From NCBI RefSeq assembly GCF_021172165.1, contig NZ_CP089096.1, forward strand, positions 806,001-870,000: a DNA stretch of 64,000 nt, in the 5' to 3' direction. This document shows positions 1 through 7,661 of this stretch, piece by piece. This DNA is from Flavobacterium channae. GTDB lineage: Bacteria; Bacteroidota; Bacteroidia; Flavobacteriales; Flavobacteriaceae. Numbering within the stretch: the first letter of the stretch is position 1; each line of letters starts with the position of its first letter. The notes below the pieces were generated by a model. That model had not been told where the DNA came from. It searched no databases and worked only from the letters and a program-made list of their open reading frames with translations. The position numbers and the translations under genes were made by a program.

Positions 1-1252
1 GTTTGTTGTCTTGAAACTTACCATATAAATTTTGTCCTTTTATTTGGTTGTAACCGTTTTTACTAAGACTGTCTTTTTGAATAATAAAAGCATTGTTGAG
101 TACTTTTAGCGAGTCCAATTGCTCTGTTTTGTTGTTGCCAATTAAATGCATTACATCGCCTGTCATTTGGTTGTCGTTGTTCCAAAGTATTGGCCTACCA
201 ATTAGTTTTGTTAATTCCGATTTGTTATTTGACCAAAGTGAATCGCATTTTCCGCTCATGTCAGTTTTGTAAAAACGCACATTATTAAATGCACGAATAA
301 CACGATCTTCTTGCGGACCCGAAACAATGATTTTTTTACCATGCATGTACATAGTGTCTTTTTCTACCAAAGTTTTTACTAAAGCTCGTTTGGTTAAAAT
401 CATTGAGTCTTTTTTGGTTTCCGCATTTCGGTACAATTCCGCATAATGACCAGTAGCAATAACTTTGTTAACGGTATCGGTAATTTTTACGTTATTAATT
501 CCTCTTGAATAATTCTTATTTCGGTCATAATACAAATCATCACCTTCGATAATTTTATTATCGAGTGTTATTTTGGAATTTTTGGATAGTTTACTAATGT
601 TGTTTTTAGTGTCATAAAAACCATTTTCAGTGTAAATTACGTTGCCTTTGTTGTGAATAGTTGATGGTCCAAAAACATAGGCGTGACCCGAATTTTCGTA
701 AAAATCTAAGTTATTGGTTTTGATAGTGCTTTCTGGATTGGTAACAGTTACAGCAGTAGTAAACTTGTATTTTTTTTGATCCACATAATAACGTCCAGAT
801 TTACTAGTTAAGGTGTTTTCTTTATTGCGAATTGTACCATAAGAATTGTAAAAAGCTTGTTGGTTTTTCTTATCGAAATAAACAGTATCTGTTGTTAAAG
901 TTGATTCAGGCGAACGTAAAACAACATCGCCTGTTGCAAAAGCAAATTCTTTATCACCATTATATTCCGCATAACGACTGTTCATAGTGATGGTGTCACC
1001 TTGATTCATTTGAACATTCCCAAATGCTTTTACGTAATTTTCATCTTTAAAATGATACGCTTTATTACAAAACATTTTTACACCATTGTGTATAATACGA
1101 ACATTACCAGTAAAAACAATTGCTCCTGGAATTTCGGTCTGATTCATGTCTACGAAATCAGAATTTTCAATGATGATTTTTTTCTTTTCTTGTGCTAACG
1201 AAAAAGTTACTGTTAGCAATAAAAAGGCGATATAAAAAAATGTGTTTTTCAA
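1..1252 (-). CDS. LptA/OstA-like outer-membrane LPS transport protein (3' end beyond window)
   Basis: About 417 residues are visible and the gene runs off the left edge, so its C-terminus is missing. I read it from a TTG at 1252, giving a lysine- and phenylalanine-containing signal peptide ending in FSLAQ followed by many short beta-strand repeats typical of OstA/LptA jellyroll proteins (for example GDTITMNSRYAEYNGDKEF and DNKIIEGDDLYYDRNKNYS). Family knowledge: LptA-type proteins bridge the periplasm and carry lipopolysaccharide to the outer membrane; Bacteroidota versions are longer than E. coli LptA. No ATG lies in frame near the signal peptide; another TTG exists six codons upstream, inside the proposed -7 box. 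The assignment rests on the repeat pattern and is fairly secure; the exact Lpt role is inferred. Confidence 0.72.
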   Translation of the reverse strand, partial: MKNTFFYIAFLLLTVTFSLAQEKKKIIIENSDFVDMNQTEIPGAIVFTGNVRIIHNGVKMFCNKAYHFKDENYVKAFGNVQMNQGDTITMNSRYAEYNGDKEFAFATGDVVLRSPESTLTTDTVYFDKKNQQAFYNSYGTIRNKENTLTSKSGRYYVDQKKYKFTTAVTVTNPESTIKTNNLDFYENSGHAYVFGPSTIHNKGNVIYTENGFYDTKNNISKLSKNSKITLDNKIIEGDDLYYDRNKNYSRGINNVKITDTVNKVIATGHYAELYRNAETKKDSMILTKRALVKTLVEKDTMYMHGKKIIVSGPQEDRVIRAFNNVRFYKTDMSGKCDSLWSNNKSELTKLIGRPILWNNDNQMTGDVMHLIGNNKTEQLDSLKVLNNAFIIQKDSLSKNGYNQIKGQNLYGKFQDNK

Positions 1253-1270
1253 GTCGAATTTATTTTGAGC

Positions 1271-1278
1271 CAAATTTA
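1271..1278 (-). promoter_or_regulatory. Bacteroidota -7 promoter box upstream of the LptA-like gene
   Basis: TAAATTTG on the minus strand matches TAnnTTTG exactly. It would place the transcription start only about 10 bases before the TTG start codon, so the leader would be very short. No clear -33 TTTG was found. Confidence 0.5.
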
Positions 1279-1333
1279 AGTAAAAACTCGAAAAGCATTT
1301 GATAATTAAGATTTTTTTATCATTCAACATAAA

Positions 1334-1361
1334 AAAAACGCTTTCAAAAGAAAGCGTTTTT
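1334..1361. terminator. Bidirectional terminator after purA
   Basis: A perfect 12-bp inverted repeat (AAAACGCTTTC arm plus one further base) with a 4-base loop, flanked by A and T runs. It lies just beyond the purA stop codon and upstream of the LptA-like gene. Confidence 0.85.
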
Positions 1362-1367
1362 AAGTAA

Positions 1368-2639
1368 TTATTTTGTTATTGTTTGTTTTCTGTCTGGACC
1401 AACTGAGATTACTTTAATTGGAACTTCAACTTCTTTCTCAATAAATTCGATGTATTCTTTTAATTCTTGAGGTAATTCATCATACGTTGTCATACCTGTT
1501 AAATCTGCTTTCCAACCTTTCATTTCAGTTAAAATTGGAGTAACATTTTCTGGTTCGATGTTGTATGGTAAGTGTTGAATTTCTGTTCCTTTATAGTTGT
1601 AGCCTGTACAAACTTGAAGTGTATCAAATCCTGAAAGAACATCACCTTTCATCATGTATAACTGTGTTACACCATTTACTTGAACAGCATATTTTAAAGC
1701 TACTAAATCTAACCAACCACAACGACGCGCACGTCCTGTAACTGAACCAAATTCGTTTCCTACTTTAGCCATTGTTTGTCCAGCTTCTTCAAAATCTTCT
1801 GTTGGGAAAGGTCCGCTACCAACACGAGTTGTGTAAGCTTTGAAAATTCCGAAAACGTCTTTTACTTTGTTTGGAGCAATTCCTAAACCAGTACAAGCAC
1901 CAGCAGCTGTTGTATTAGAAGAAGTTACAAATGGATATGTTCCGAAATCAACATCTAATAAAGAACCTTGAGCTCCTTCAGCTAAAATTGATTTTCCTTC
2001 TTTTAAGGCTTTGTTTAGGTATTCTTCACTATCAATGAAAGTTAATTTTTTCAAGTCTTTTACTGCAGCAAAAAACTCATCTTCCATTTCTTTTAAGTTG
2101 TATTGTAATTCTACATCGTAGAATTTAATCATAGCTTCATGTTTATCAGCTAATGAACGGTAACGAGTTTCGAAATCTTCTAATTCTAAATCACCAACTC
2201 TTAAGCCATTTCTACCTGTTTTGTCCATGTAAGTTGGACCAATTCCTTTTAATGTAGAACCGATTTTAGCTTTTCCTTTTGATGCTTCAGAAGCAGCATC
2301 TAGTAAACGATGCGTTGGTAAAATTAAATGTGCTTTTCTAGAAATGAATAACTTAGAAGCAACATCCATATTGAATTTTGCTAAACCTTCAATTTCTTTT
2401 TGGAAAACTACTGGGTCGATTACCACTCCATTTCCAATGATATTAATTGCGTTTTTGTGGAAAATTCCAGAAGGAATCGTTCTTAAAACGTGTTTGATTC
2501 CGTCGAATTCTAAAGTATGTCCCGCATTTGGTCCGCCTTGAAAACGTGCAATTATATCATATTTTGAGGTAAGAACGTCAACGATTTTTCCTTTTCCTTC
2601 ATCTCCCCATTGTAATCCAAGTAGTAAATCTACAGTCAT
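1368..2639 (-). CDS. purA: Adenylosuccinate synthetase
   Basis: Catalyses the GTP-dependent joining of IMP and aspartate to adenylosuccinate, the first committed step from IMP to AMP, in the cytoplasm. The 423 residues match the usual family length. The N-terminus shows the hallmark glycine-rich GDEGKGK at residues 12-18 with catalytic Asp13, and GGPNAGHT with His41; the conserved RARRCGWLD segment and the C-terminal SVGPDRKQTI guanine-binding segment are present. The ATG start leaves only two residues before the conserved core. It follows a Fur-family gene on the same strand after 41 bases and is probably co-transcribed with it. A strong hairpin terminator follows. Confidence 0.97.
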   Translation of the reverse strand: MTVDLLLGLQWGDEGKGKIVDVLTSKYDIIARFQGGPNAGHTLEFDGIKHVLRTIPSGIFHKNAINIIGNGVVIDPVVFQKEIEGLAKFNMDVASKLFISRKAHLILPTHRLLDAASEASKGKAKIGSTLKGIGPTYMDKTGRNGLRVGDLELEDFETRYRSLADKHEAMIKFYDVELQYNLKEMEDEFFAAVKDLKKLTFIDSEEYLNKALKEGKSILAEGAQGSLLDVDFGTYPFVTSSNTTAAGACTGLGIAPNKVKDVFGIFKAYTTRVGSGPFPTEDFEEAGQTMAKVGNEFGSVTGRARRCGWLDLVALKYAVQVNGVTQLYMMKGDVLSGFDTLQVCTGYNYKGTEIQHLPYNIEPENVTPILTEMKGWKADLTGMTTYDELPQELKEYIEFIEKEVEVPIKVISVGPDRKQTITK

Positions 2640-2680
2640 TTTAGTAGTTAGTTTTAAAAATTAATGTTTGTTGTGTGTTT

Positions 2681-3115
2681 TTATTGCTTTTTTGTTCCAT
2701 AGAAATAAAGTGAATGGTTTTGAATTTCAATACCAAACATTTCTTCCATGGTTTGTTTAATTTGCTGAATTCTTGGATCACAAAATTCGATAACTTCACC
2801 AGAATCGGTTAAAATAATATGATCGTGTTGTTTGTCGAAATACGATTTTTCGTAATGCGCTTGGTTTTGACCAAATTGATGACGACGAACTAAACCGCAT
2901 TCTAATAAAAGTTCGATTGTATTGTAAAGCGTAGCTCTACTTACGCGATAATTTTTATTTTTCATTTTGATATACAAAGATTCTATATCAAAATGTTCGG
3001 TTGCATTGTAAATTTCTTGAAGAATAGCGTAACGTTCTGGCGTTTTACGGTGTGCTTTTTCTTCTAAATATTTAGTAAATACATTCTTTACAATTTCCTG
3101 ATTTTTGTTATCCAT
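2681..3115 (-). CDS. Fur-family transcriptional regulator
   Basis: A 144-residue Fur/PerR/Zur-type repressor. A winged-helix domain spans about residues 20-85 (with [14 protein letters not shown] as recognition helix), followed by the metal-binding HDH motif at residues 97-99 and Glu110. The paired C-terminal CxxC motifs that hold structural zinc in many Fur proteins are absent: only Cys73 and Cys112 occur. That makes a direct call between Fur, PerR and Zur unsafe. It sits between a (p)ppGpp enzyme and purA on the same strand, and has its own -7 box. Family identity is secure; the sensed metal or peroxide is not determined. Confidence 0.9.
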   Translation of the reverse strand: MDNKNQEIVKNVFTKYLEEKAHRKTPERYAILQEIYNATEHFDIESLYIKMKNKNYRVSRATLYNTIELLLECGLVRRHQFGQNQAHYEKSYFDKQHDHIILTDSGEVIEFCDPRIQQIKQTMEEMFGIEIQNHSLYFYGTKKQ

Positions 3116-3138
3116 CGTTTTGGTAAATGAAATATTGG

Positions 3139-3146
3139 CAAAGATA
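3139..3146 (-). promoter_or_regulatory. -7 promoter box for the Fur-family gene and purA
   Basis: TATCTTTG on the minus strand, an exact TAnnTTTG match, about 24 bases upstream of the ATG. It makes the regulator and purA a unit separable from the upstream (p)ppGpp enzyme gene. Confidence 0.6.
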
Positions 3147-3208
3147 GTGTTATTTTTTGATTTGAATAAATCGCAAAATTGAAATAAATCTTTAGTTATT
3201 AACTTTTG

Positions 3209-5428
3209 TTAATTATTATAAACGCGAGTTACTTTGTCAATTCCGTCTACTTTTTTAATATTTTCAATCAGTTTTTTAAGAATGGTATTGTTTTGAACAA
3301 CAACCGCAACTTGACCATAAAAAATTCCAGCTTCAGTGTTTAGTGAAATACTTTGAATGTTAACATTCATTTGATTTGAAATTACTTTCGTTAATTCATT
3401 CGTAAGTCCTAAAATATCCATTCCCGTAATTTTTAAGATAGCTTTAAATTCTTCTTGAGATGAATCTATCCATTTAGCAGGAATAATTCGGTACGCATAG
3501 TTCGATTGCATACTAATAGCATTAGGACAATCTTTTCTGTGTACTTTGATTCCTTCATTTATGGTTACGAAACCAAAAACTTCATCTCCAGGAATTGGAT
3601 TACAACAAGATGAAAGTTTGTAGTCTAATTTATCATGTTCTGTTCCAAAAACTAATAAATCGTATTTTTTACTGATTTCATTTTTACTGATTTGTTCTGG
3701 TGGAGAATTTGGCGAACGCTTGATTGTTTTCTTGAAGAAATTTACCAGAGTGTTGCTTTTTTGAGCAGCATATTCTTTTAATTGTTGGTTTTCAATTGCA
3801 CCAATTCCAGCTCTGTAAAATAAATCTAAGCTTGTTTGTAGTTTGAAGAAATTTACTAATTCATTTGTTGTATTTTCATTTAAAGCAATTTTTAAATGGC
3901 GTAATTTACGAGTAAGAATTTCTTTTCCATCTTCAGCAATTTTTTTAGTGTTTTCGTTTAGAACGTTTTTAATTTTATTTTTTGCTCTAGATGTTGTAAC
4001 AAAATCTAACCATTGCGATGTTGGTTTTTGGTTAGCCGATGTAATAATTTCAACCTGATCACCACTATTTAAAACATGATTTAACGGTACTAGTTTTCCA
4101 TTAACTCTTGTTCCTCTTGTTTTTACTCCAATTTCTGAGTGAATACTAAAGGCAAAGTCTAATGAGGTAGCTCCTTTTGGTAAAGATTTAATTTCTCCTT
4201 TTGGTGTGAAGACATAAATTTCTTTGGCATAAAGATTCAATTTAAAATCTTCAACAAAGTCAACAGCATTAGCGGTGGAATTTTCAAGCGCTTCTTTTAA
4301 TTGGTTTAGCCAAATTTCTAATCCGTGCTCTTCTGTAGCACCGTTTTTATATTTGTAATGTGCTGCATATCCTTTTTCTGCAATTTCATCCATACGTTCA
4401 CTACGAACCTGAATTTCAACCCATCTTCCTTTAGGTCCCATTACTGTAATGTGTAATGCTTCGTAACCAGTTGATTTTGGTGAAGAAATCCAATCGCGTA
4501 ATCTACTTGGAGAAGGGCGATAATGATCAGTAACTACAGAATATATTTTCCAAGCGATGAATTTTTCGTCGTGTTGATTTGAATTGTAAATGATACGAAG
4601 AGCAAATTTGTCATAAACTTCATCAAAAGTTACGCCTTGCGCTTTCATTTTTCTACGAATGGAGTAAATCGATTTTGGACGACCTTTAATGGTAAAATCA
4701 ATTCCTTCATCAACCAAAGATTTGCTTAAAACATCAGAAATGGTTTTGATATAAGCATCTTGTTCTTCTTTCGTTTCTTTTATTTTGCTAACAATATCCT
4801 CGTAAACTTCAGGTTCGGTATATTTTAATCCTAAATCCTCTAGTTTGGTTTTGATGTTATACAATCCTAAACGATGTGCTAAAGGTGCGTAAATGTATAA
4901 TGTTTCGGAAGCAATTTTGGCTTGTTTATAATCTACCATGCTTCCCATGGTTTGCATATTGTGTAAACGGTCAGCAATTTTAATTAAAATTACACGAACA
5001 TCATCGTTTAAGGTTAATAACATTTTACGGAAATTTTCTGCCTGAATAGAAATTTCTTGGTCTGTTTTAACTTTCGCAATTTTGGTTAAACCTTCAACTA
5101 GTTGTGCAATTTTAGGATTGAACATTTTTTCTATGTCCTGAACTGTAATATCGGTATCTTCAACTACATCGTGCATTAAAGCAGCGGCAATAGAAGTTGC
5201 TCCCAAACCAATATCTCTTGCTACAATTTTAGCAACAGCTATGGGATGAAAAATATAAGCTTCACCAGATTTTCTTCTTTGGTCTTTATGTGCATCTACA
5301 GCTACATCAAATGCTTTTCGAATGATTTTTTTGTCTTCATCGGTAAGTGTTTGATAACTGATGCGAAGTAGTTCTTTATATTCTTGCGCAATGGCTTTGT
5401 TTTCGGCTTCTAATTCTAACTCTGTCAT
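3209..5428 (-). CDS. rsh: Bifunctional (p)ppGpp synthetase/hydrolase (RelA/SpoT family)
   Basis: Makes and degrades the stringent-response alarmone. The 739 residues hold, in order: an HD hydrolase domain with HP at 61-62, HDVVEDTD at 86-93 and ADRLHNM around 152-158; a synthetase domain with GRPKSIYSIRRKM at about 249-261; a TGS domain at about 400-465; and a C-terminal ACT domain at about 660-739. The intact HD and EDxD-type residues suggest that hydrolysis is active, unlike in E. coli RelA. The ATG start gives a 25-30 residue acidic lead before the HD fold, usual for this family. It is expressed from its own promoter and lies upstream of the Fur-family gene and purA. Confidence 0.95.
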   Translation of the reverse strand: MTELELEAENKAIAQEYKELLRISYQTLTDEDKKIIRKAFDVAVDAHKDQRRKSGEAYIFHPIAVAKIVARDIGLGATSIAAALMHDVVEDTDITVQDIEKMFNPKIAQLVEGLTKIAKVKTDQEISIQAENFRKMLLTLNDDVRVILIKIADRLHNMQTMGSMVDYKQAKIASETLYIYAPLAHRLGLYNIKTKLEDLGLKYTEPEVYEDIVSKIKETKEEQDAYIKTISDVLSKSLVDEGIDFTIKGRPKSIYSIRRKMKAQGVTFDEVYDKFALRIIYNSNQHDEKFIAWKIYSVVTDHYRPSPSRLRDWISSPKSTGYEALHITVMGPKGRWVEIQVRSERMDEIAEKGYAAHYKYKNGATEEHGLEIWLNQLKEALENSTANAVDFVEDFKLNLYAKEIYVFTPKGEIKSLPKGATSLDFAFSIHSEIGVKTRGTRVNGKLVPLNHVLNSGDQVEIITSANQKPTSQWLDFVTTSRAKNKIKNVLNENTKKIAEDGKEILTRKLRHLKIALNENTTNELVNFFKLQTSLDLFYRAGIGAIENQQLKEYAAQKSNTLVNFFKKTIKRSPNSPPEQISKNEISKKYDLLVFGTEHDKLDYKLSSCCNPIPGDEVFGFVTINEGIKVHRKDCPNAISMQSNYAYRIIPAKWIDSSQEEFKAILKITGMDILGLTNELTKVISNQMNVNIQSISLNTEAGIFYGQVAVVVQNNTILKKLIENIKKVDGIDKVTRVYNN

Positions 5429-5446
5429 ACATTTTCTTTAACCAAC

Positions 5447-5477
5447 TAAAAGTAAGCTAATTTTTCTAAATGTGCAA
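5447..5477 (-). promoter_or_regulatory. Promoter for the RelA/SpoT gene
   Basis: On the minus strand a TTG (5475-5477) is followed after 20 bases by TACTTTTA (5447-5454), one mismatch from TAnnTTTG. The element is about 19 bases upstream of the start codon. Confidence 0.5.
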
Positions 5478-5512
5478 GTAGAGAAAATAGAAAAAAGTGA
5501 TTGTAATAAAGA

Positions 5513-6304
5513 CTAAAATCCGCGTTGTCTTTTTGCTTCAAATAATAGAATTGCAGCTGCTACTGAAACGTTCATAGAATCGATTTCACCTTGCATTGGA
5601 ATGATTATGTTTTGTGTACTTTCTATTCGCCATTTTTCTGATAAACCAGTTGCTTCTGTGCCAACAACTAAAGCAGTAGGAGTGGAGAAGTCTTGTGTGT
5701 GATATTGAGTTGAATCTTGTAATGTTGCCGAATAAATCGCAATATTATTCTTTTTTAAGAATGCGATTACTTCTTCTGTTGTACCAACAGCAATTTGTCT
5801 TGTGAATAAACATCCTACACTAGAACGAACAATATTTGGATTATATAAGTCGCTTTTTGGATTAGCAATAATAACAGCATCAATATTTGCAGCATCGGCT
5901 GTTCTTAATATTGCACCCACATTTCCTGGTTTTTCTAAAGATTCTCCAACTAAAATAAGCGGATTTTTAGATAGTTTTAAATCGGACAAAGCTAATGATT
6001 TGGTTTTAGCGATTGCTAAAATACCTTCAGTTGTATCGCGATAAGCTAATTTTTGATAGACTTCTTTTGAGATTTCGATAATCTCGACTTCGCTCGATTT
6101 GACAAAGTTTTTAATTTCTTTTTCTGAAATTATTTCTGGTAAAAATAGAATGGTTTCTAATTCGTAACCACCTTTTAGCGCCAATTCAATTTCGCGTTGT
6201 CCTTCAATTAAAAAAGTGCCCGTTTGTTTACGAACTTTGGATTTTTCTTGTAATTGAACTAACGATTTTATATACGGATTTTGAACCGAGGTGATTTGTT
6301 TCAT
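5513..6304 (-). CDS. SpoU/TrmH-family RNA 2'-O-methyltransferase
   Basis: A SAM-dependent methyltransferase acting on rRNA or tRNA ribose. The 263 residues have an N-terminal RNA-substrate domain (SVQNPYIKSLVQLQ start), then the knotted SPOUT domain with motif 1 around EKPGNVGAILRTADA, motif 2 NIVRSSVGCLF, and motif 3 with the C-terminal sequence MNVSVAAAILLFE. I start it at the ATG at 6304 (MKQITSVQ): a TTG seven codons upstream lies inside the proposed -7 box TATTTTTG and so would not be transcribed. The closest functional relatives are RlmB- or TrmH-type enzymes, but the modified nucleotide cannot be read from the sequence. Confidence 0.9.
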   Translation of the reverse strand: MKQITSVQNPYIKSLVQLQEKSKVRKQTGTFLIEGQREIELALKGGYELETILFLPEIISEKEIKNFVKSSEVEIIEISKEVYQKLAYRDTTEGILAIAKTKSLALSDLKLSKNPLILVGESLEKPGNVGAILRTADAANIDAVIIANPKSDLYNPNIVRSSVGCLFTRQIAVGTTEEVIAFLKKNNIAIYSATLQDSTQYHTQDFSTPTALVVGTEATGLSEKWRIESTQNIIIPMQGEIDSMNVSVAAAILLFEAKRQRGF

Positions 6305-6322
6305 GAATACGAAATTATGTGA

Positions 6323-6330
6323 CAAAAATA
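6323..6330 (-). promoter_or_regulatory. -7 promoter box for the SpoU/TrmH methyltransferase gene
   Basis: TATTTTTG on the minus strand matches TAnnTTTG. The region where a -33 element would lie falls within the terminator hairpin of the upstream gene. Confidence 0.5.
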
Positions 6331-6333
6331 CAA

Positions 6334-6362
6334 AAAAGCCTTTCAGTTAATGAAAGGCTTTT
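6334..6362 (-). terminator. Terminator of the amidohydrolase operon
   Basis: A 12-bp inverted repeat (TGAAAGGCTTTT arms) with a 5-base loop and a T-run on the minus strand, immediately after the stop of the amidohydrolase-like gene. Confidence 0.85.
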
Positions 6363-6366
6363 GGTC

Positions 6367-7659
6367 TTATTTTTTTTGTTGTTCAAATTTTCCTTTGTAA
6401 CGTTCGTACAATTCGGTGTGATGACTTTCTAAACTAATTTGTCTTCCATCGATAAAAGCAAAAGAAATAACATTTGTTTTCATGTCTAAAGCATCTCCTT
6501 CTGAAATAAATAGAGTAGCACTTTTTCCTGCTTCTAATGTTCCGTATTGATTGTCGATTCCTAAAATCTTAGCCGAATTTCCAGAAATTAATTGTAATGC
6601 TTGTTCTTTTGTTAATCCCCAGGCAGCACAAGTTCCGGCATAAAATGGAAGATTTCTAGTTTGCATACGTTCCATGTCACCAGCATTTTGTAAAGCAACT
6701 AAAACTCCAGCATCAACTAATAATTTAGCATTTTTATAAGGTAAATTAACATCTTCGTCTTCTAACAGCGGTAAATCGTGAACTCTTTTTAAAAGTACCG
6801 AAACGTTATTTTCTTTTAAAAGTTTTGCCGATTTAAAAGCATAATAACCACCAACGATTGTCATGTTTTTAATGTTGTTTTTCTTTTTAAATAAGACAGC
6901 ATCAATGATTTCCTTTTCACCATTTGCGTTTACAAAAAGCGTTTTTTCGCCTGATTGTAACCCTTTCATAGCTTCGTATGGAATGTCTTTTTTATCATTT
7001 TTACTTCCTAAATAAGCAAAAGCATTGTCAAAGTAGTCTTGAATGGCTTTTACTTGAGGCTCGTAATTTTTGTTCATTTCAATTCCTCCTGGTTCCGCCC
7101 ACCAACCAGCTCTAGAATAACTTCTTGGCCAGTTTAAATGAATTCCGTCATTAGCTTTTACTGTAGCGTCTTCCCAGTTCCAAGCATCTAATTGAACGAT
7201 TGAAGAAGTTCCTGAAATTCTTCCACCTCTTGGTGTAATTTGCGCTAATAAAACGCCATTAGGGCGTGTGGTTTCTACCAATTTAGATTCTGCGTTATAA
7301 GCAATGATACTTCTGACATGTGGGTTGAATTCACCGATTTCGCTTTCGTCATCCGAAGCTCTTACGGCATCAATTTCAACTAATCCTAAAGTAGAATTTG
7401 GAGCAATAAATCCCGGATAAACATGTTTACCTGATGCATCAATAACAATATCATGTTTGCCAGGCTTCATTACGCGAGCATCACCAATAGTTGCTATTTT
7501 TCCATCGATGATAGAAATTAAACTATTTTCAATTACTTGACCGTTTCCTAAATGTGCTTTAGCACCTAAGATTAAAATACTCTTTGTTTGTTTTGGTGCT
7601 GGTGTTTGTTGGGCAAACCCAAACAAAGAAATAAATAAAAGAACTATATATTTTTTCAT
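6367..7659 (-). CDS. Exported amidohydrolase-like protein, probably without metal centre
   Basis: 430 residues with a signal peptide (MKKYIVLLFISLFGFAQQ), then an amidohydrolase/imidazolonepropionase-like fold. The typical strand before the first metal ligands is present (DASGKHVYPGFI), but the HxH that should follow is replaced by PNSTLG at about residues 83-88. The late Asp ligand region reads ALQNAGDM rather than SDD, and the C-terminal GTLEAGKSATLFI is family-typical. I therefore infer a non-catalytic homologue. It starts two bases after the stop of the larger amidohydrolase gene, so the two are co-transcribed and may form a complex. The family is clear, the substrate unknown. Confidence 0.85.
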   Translation of the reverse strand: MKKYIVLLFISLFGFAQQTPAPKQTKSILILGAKAHLGNGQVIENSLISIIDGKIATIGDARVMKPGKHDIVIDASGKHVYPGFIAPNSTLGLVEIDAVRASDDESEIGEFNPHVRSIIAYNAESKLVETTRPNGVLLAQITPRGGRISGTSSIVQLDAWNWEDATVKANDGIHLNWPRSYSRAGWWAEPGGIEMNKNYEPQVKAIQDYFDNAFAYLGSKNDKKDIPYEAMKGLQSGEKTLFVNANGEKEIIDAVLFKKKNNIKNMTIVGGYYAFKSAKLLKENNVSVLLKRVHDLPLLEDEDVNLPYKNAKLLVDAGVLVALQNAGDMERMQTRNLPFYAGTCAAWGLTKEQALQLISGNSAKILGIDNQYGTLEAGKSATLFISEGDALDMKTNVISFAFIDGRQISLESHHTELYERYKGKFEQQKK

Positions 7660-7661
7660 GA

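Noticed and set aside
1001-1198. 65-residue plus-strand open frame at the left end
   Set aside because: Antisense to the LptA-like coding region, which gives a continuous family-like protein on the other strand.
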